Below, one piece after another: positions 61,137 through 64,000 of a stretch of 64,000 bases of DNA. Position numbers and translations under genes: made by a program. Position 1 is the first letter of the stretch. Every line of letters begins with the position of its first letter. Under the pieces are notes generated by a model, which saw nothing but the letters and a program-made list of their open reading frames with translations, ran no database searches and was not told where the DNA came from. This DNA is from Dermacentor variabilis (taxonomy: Eukaryota > Arthropoda > Arachnida > Ixodida > Ixodidae): positions 69,292,315-69,356,314 of the forward strand of contig NC_134573.1 in NCBI RefSeq assembly GCF_050947875.1, read 5' to 3'.

Positions 61137-62100
61137 GTGACCCAACCTAAGGGACGTATCGCCAGACGGATGAACTACTTGCAACAGTTCGATTTCGCCA
61201 TCTCCCACAGACCTGGACCCCTTTTGACTGATGCAGATGTATTGTCTAAACTGATGATACAGGCCAACAAAGAACAATCGGAAGAAATAAATGAAGGTAA
61301 ATTGTGGGAATGCACTGAACAATTCATTTTTATGGAAGGTGCCTATCAAGTCCCGCCAACGATGGTTTCCAGGGTGCTTTATTTGTACCACGATAGCCCA
61401 GAATCCGGAGGACACGACGGATTTTGGCGCATCCACAACAAGCTAGTCAAGAGATTTACGAGGCCTCACATGAAAGAAGACGTCAATCAATACGTTCGTC
61501 CATGCCACAGTTGTCAAGTCAACAAAGTGAAATATAAGCAGCCTACGGACGCCATGATAATACCTTTCCACTCGAACGCGTCTTTTGAAGTTATACACCT
61601 GGATTTTGCCGAGATAAACAAGAAACGAGAAGGAGTTCGCAACAATGCAAGCTTTCCTTCTGGCCATAGATGAATGCACCAGGATGGTCACGGCACGGGC
61701 AAGAAAAGAAGATGCGATTAGTGTCATCGCCCTCCTCCAACGGGATATGTTTAGGACAGCCAGGACGATCGTATGTGACAACGGTCCAGCTTTCAAGAGT
61801 GAAAAACTTGCAAGATGTGCTCGAGACCACAATATATCAATCAAATTCCGTGCGCCATACCATCCCGCGGCGAATGGGCTTGCAGAGCGTGCTATACGAG
61901 ATGTGAAACAATACGTCATGATGTACGATAGTTACCCTGGTGGATGGAAATGCTATTTAGAAGCAGCTGTAAGACATCACAATCGCTCCTAGACCAGTGG
62001 CTTGGGATGCAGCCCGCAGTGCGCTTCTTCAGGAGAAACCCCTGTTCTTCAGGCGGACCGTGAACTGAGGCTGTTAAAAAATCGCAATATCGTCGAGGAG
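61137..62100 (+). pseudogene. integrase domain of the sense Gypsy element
   Basis: After GRIARRMNYLQQFDFAISHR comes the zinc-binding HHCC region (HDSPESGGHDGFWR...CHSCQVNKVK) to about 61545. The catalytic core follows in another frame: LLAIDECTRM (first Asp), IVCDNGPAFKSEKLA (second Asp) and PAANGLAERAIRD (Glu). A TAG at 61990 and frame changes end it. Each part keeps its catalytic residues, but the frameshift at about 61640 and the missing RT make the element inactive. Confidence 0.85.
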
Positions 62101-62393
62101 AGGAAAGAGAAATCGCAGGAGAGGTACTGTAAACGAATAAAAAAAATTTGACAAAGAACATTGCTCAGATAACCTAGACAATCAAGTCACCAACTTCATT
62201 CTAATTAGGATAGGAGTAAGAGAATCCAGTGCCAAATTTTATGGTCCTTACTCTGCAAGAAAGACAGCCACTCCGAAAGGAATATTGAAGACTGTGTGGT
62301 ACGTTGGTGAACGTGGCTCAGTTGAATGTGCTTCGATTGGAAACGTTTTCAAGTATTACCCCAGGAGGGGTTAGCAAAAGAAACCTGGAAGGG

Positions 62394-62541
62394 TGAAGCG
62401 GTACGAGCCTTCGAATGAAGAAGCGCGGGAACCCGGGTTCAGGAGAAGGGAAGGATGAAGTTAGAATAAAAGGTAGACAAGATGGACGCCAGTTCTACAG
62501 CAATGCTTTCCGTCTTGTGTCCTTTAACTAGGAACGCAACA
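62394..62541 (+). repeat. 3' LTR of the sense Gypsy element
   Basis: It begins TGAAGCGGTACGAGCC directly after a purine-rich AAACCTGGAAGGG tract and ends GGAACGCAACA. It pairs with 58573-58729. The 7-8% divergence between the two indicates an old insertion. Confidence 0.85.
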
Positions 62542-62599
62542 TAGCTGTCTCCGCTCTGTAATACATCTTCAGTTTTGTTTTCAATGTAACATCGAAAGA

Positions 62600-62770
62600 C
62601 CCACCAGTGGCTGACTCAACGTGGTGGTCTTGCAACTCGTGGGTTGGTGGTTCGAATCCGCAGCGCGACAAGAAATATTTATTATCGCTCGGCTTGCCTT
62701 CTTTTCGTACGCGAACACCGACGCCGACACGAGTGAGGCAATACAAGCTTCGCTTGAAACGCAAGACCAG
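62600..62770 (+). repeat. tRNA-derived SINE
   Basis: TGGCTGACTCAACGTGGTGG (A box) and GGTGGTTCGAATCCGCAGC (B box, 62646) are correctly spaced for a pol III promoter, followed by an unrelated body. The acceptor stems do not pair as in a tRNA gene. Confidence 0.6.
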
Positions 62771-64000
62771 CCATGTGTAATTTCATTGAAACTAAACAGC
62801 GCGCGCAACGTCTGAAACACAACATAAAAGATATGTCGCCTTTTGTTCAAAACGCAAGAACGATGTCAATACGAAAGCAGCAGAGGCTTCTGCCGCACGA
62901 GAGACTGAAGTCAGCACGAGGCCACGAGGGATTGAAGCTCGCACGAGCCTACACGCTGACGAAACGCATTGAAATGCAAATGGCTTGCGGCTCGGCGAAA
63001 CTTCCTTATGTAGTGCATTAAAAGCTGTGCAGCCTTATTAGGAACAACATCTTTGAAGTATAAAATGGTGTGTCAACTTAATTTTAAACAATTTTGTTTG
63101 CCACTCGCGCCAACTAGCGGCTGTGTGATGCGGCTGTGAGCTAGCGGACGTGATCATGACGCACGTCCTCAGGCCAGGTTTGCCCGAGTGTCGTTTTTCC
63201 ACAATTTTTCTTTTATACGGGTGCGCTGTATCACTTCCCGTGGTTCTGGCTGTGGCTTCGGTTGTAACTTCCGCTTTGGTTCTGGCTTCAGCTGTGGATT
63301 TATTAGTGGGGATCAAAGGCTCTATTCTCGACACGAACGGTGGTTGCACGGCCACCATTATACGCCTTGTTAATTCTCCGATTGATTGGCTATCGAGAGA
63401 TCACGTGTCTTATCTGTACCGGGAAATAGAAGTTTCGCAAAACTGTAACATTGTCGTACCATTAAGATGACAAAACGGGACGTGGAGCTGTAAATTTTAT
63501 CGACTAAGACATTTTTCTGGTACTTGGCAGCTATATTGCGAGTTTAGGGCTTGAGAAAGAAACTGAACGTTAGCGCGCAAAAGTCCGTGCTATGCGTCTG
63601 CAATTTCGCGAATATGTGGTCGGGGTCGTAGATAGCCGCCATGTCAGCTTGCTGACTGGTGGAAGGAATATGCCGTGTGGACGCCACAGGAAGGGACGTT
63701 TCGTAAACGCCAATTTTACGGTTCCTGACGTTGGGCTACCATTGCAGAGATTTTCCGCCATAATTCATGGTGCGACGAGCCGCGCGGATTACGCCAATGC
63801 GCAACAATACGCAATGACGGCCGAGGGGCACGCATATCGCCAAATTTTTCCCGTCATAAGTTTGAGGCCATGAGAAGATTTTGTTCACAACGCGTACGCA
63901 GTGTATTTGCATTGCTCTCGGGTGATACGTGTTAACATTTGTCTTGTGGTCCATCATTATTTTTTTATGGAACGCGTTTACTTGTAATATTATTTATTGA
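62771..64000. other. no gene seen; one degenerate minisatellite
   Basis: Positions 63238-63300 contain a TGGTTCTGGCTGTGGCTTCGG-type degenerate tandem of 6-12 bp units. An ORF of 93 codons at 63592-63873 has no domain that I recognise and lacks supporting context. Confidence 0.4.

Noticed and set aside
63150..63470. hydrophobic 106-codon ORF
   Set aside because: The hydrophobic stretch comes from a degenerate Val/Ala/Ser-coding minisatellite, with no family match.

Overview
This is animal nuclear DNA from an arthropod, most probably a hard tick (Ixodidae). The split coding exons with GT-AG introns, two tRNA-derived SINEs of the tick Ruka type, CR1, RTE and I-clade LINEs, a Penelope-like element, a PIF/Harbinger element, Gypsy elements and long TA, GT and GA tracts all fit. 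Naming a tick rests on my memory of these repeat families, not on a search.

The main host gene is easy to miss because its exons are only 68-173 nt long. Eight + strand exons spread over 48 kb (2146-2234, 3211-3320, 4236-4303, 13956-14042, 20594-20766, 43014-43117, 50014-50114, 50180-50272) join in phase, with no stop before the last codon, into the C-terminal 274 residues of an SLC5-family sodium/solute symporter (SMCT/SMVT-like). The N-terminal half lies upstream of this window. Intron 6 appears to start with GC instead of GT. Nearly everything else between 2 and 50 kb is transposon debris inside its introns.

Introns 1-3 hold an antisense I-clade LINE tail, SINEs, a 639-bp foldback MITE and a sense LINE tail. 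Intron 4 holds an I-clade LINE split by a TTAA-flanked, THAP-domain-encoding DNA element. Intron 5 (22 kb) holds a two-gene PIF/Harbinger element (Myb-like protein on +, nuclease on -, both broken), a THAP zinc-finger fragment, an antisense Gypsy element with one LTR, a Ruka-like SINE, an RTE LINE fragment, a foldback element with a tRNA-like core, and a Penelope-like element with RT and GIY-YIG remnants. Intron 6 holds one LINE split by a 1-kb insertion and a second, longer LINE.

Downstream of the transporter, a CR1-like LINE runs antisense from 54.4 to 52.7 kb. An intact GC-rich 123-codon ORF at 55681-56052 encodes a probable single-pass membrane protein. A Gypsy element with both LTRs (58573-62541) has lost most of its reverse transcriptase and carries a nested CR1 tail. 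All transposon genes seen here are broken, so they look like fossils. The clearest intact host products are the transporter exons and the 123-aa ORF. No prokaryotic system, CRISPR array or operon was seen.
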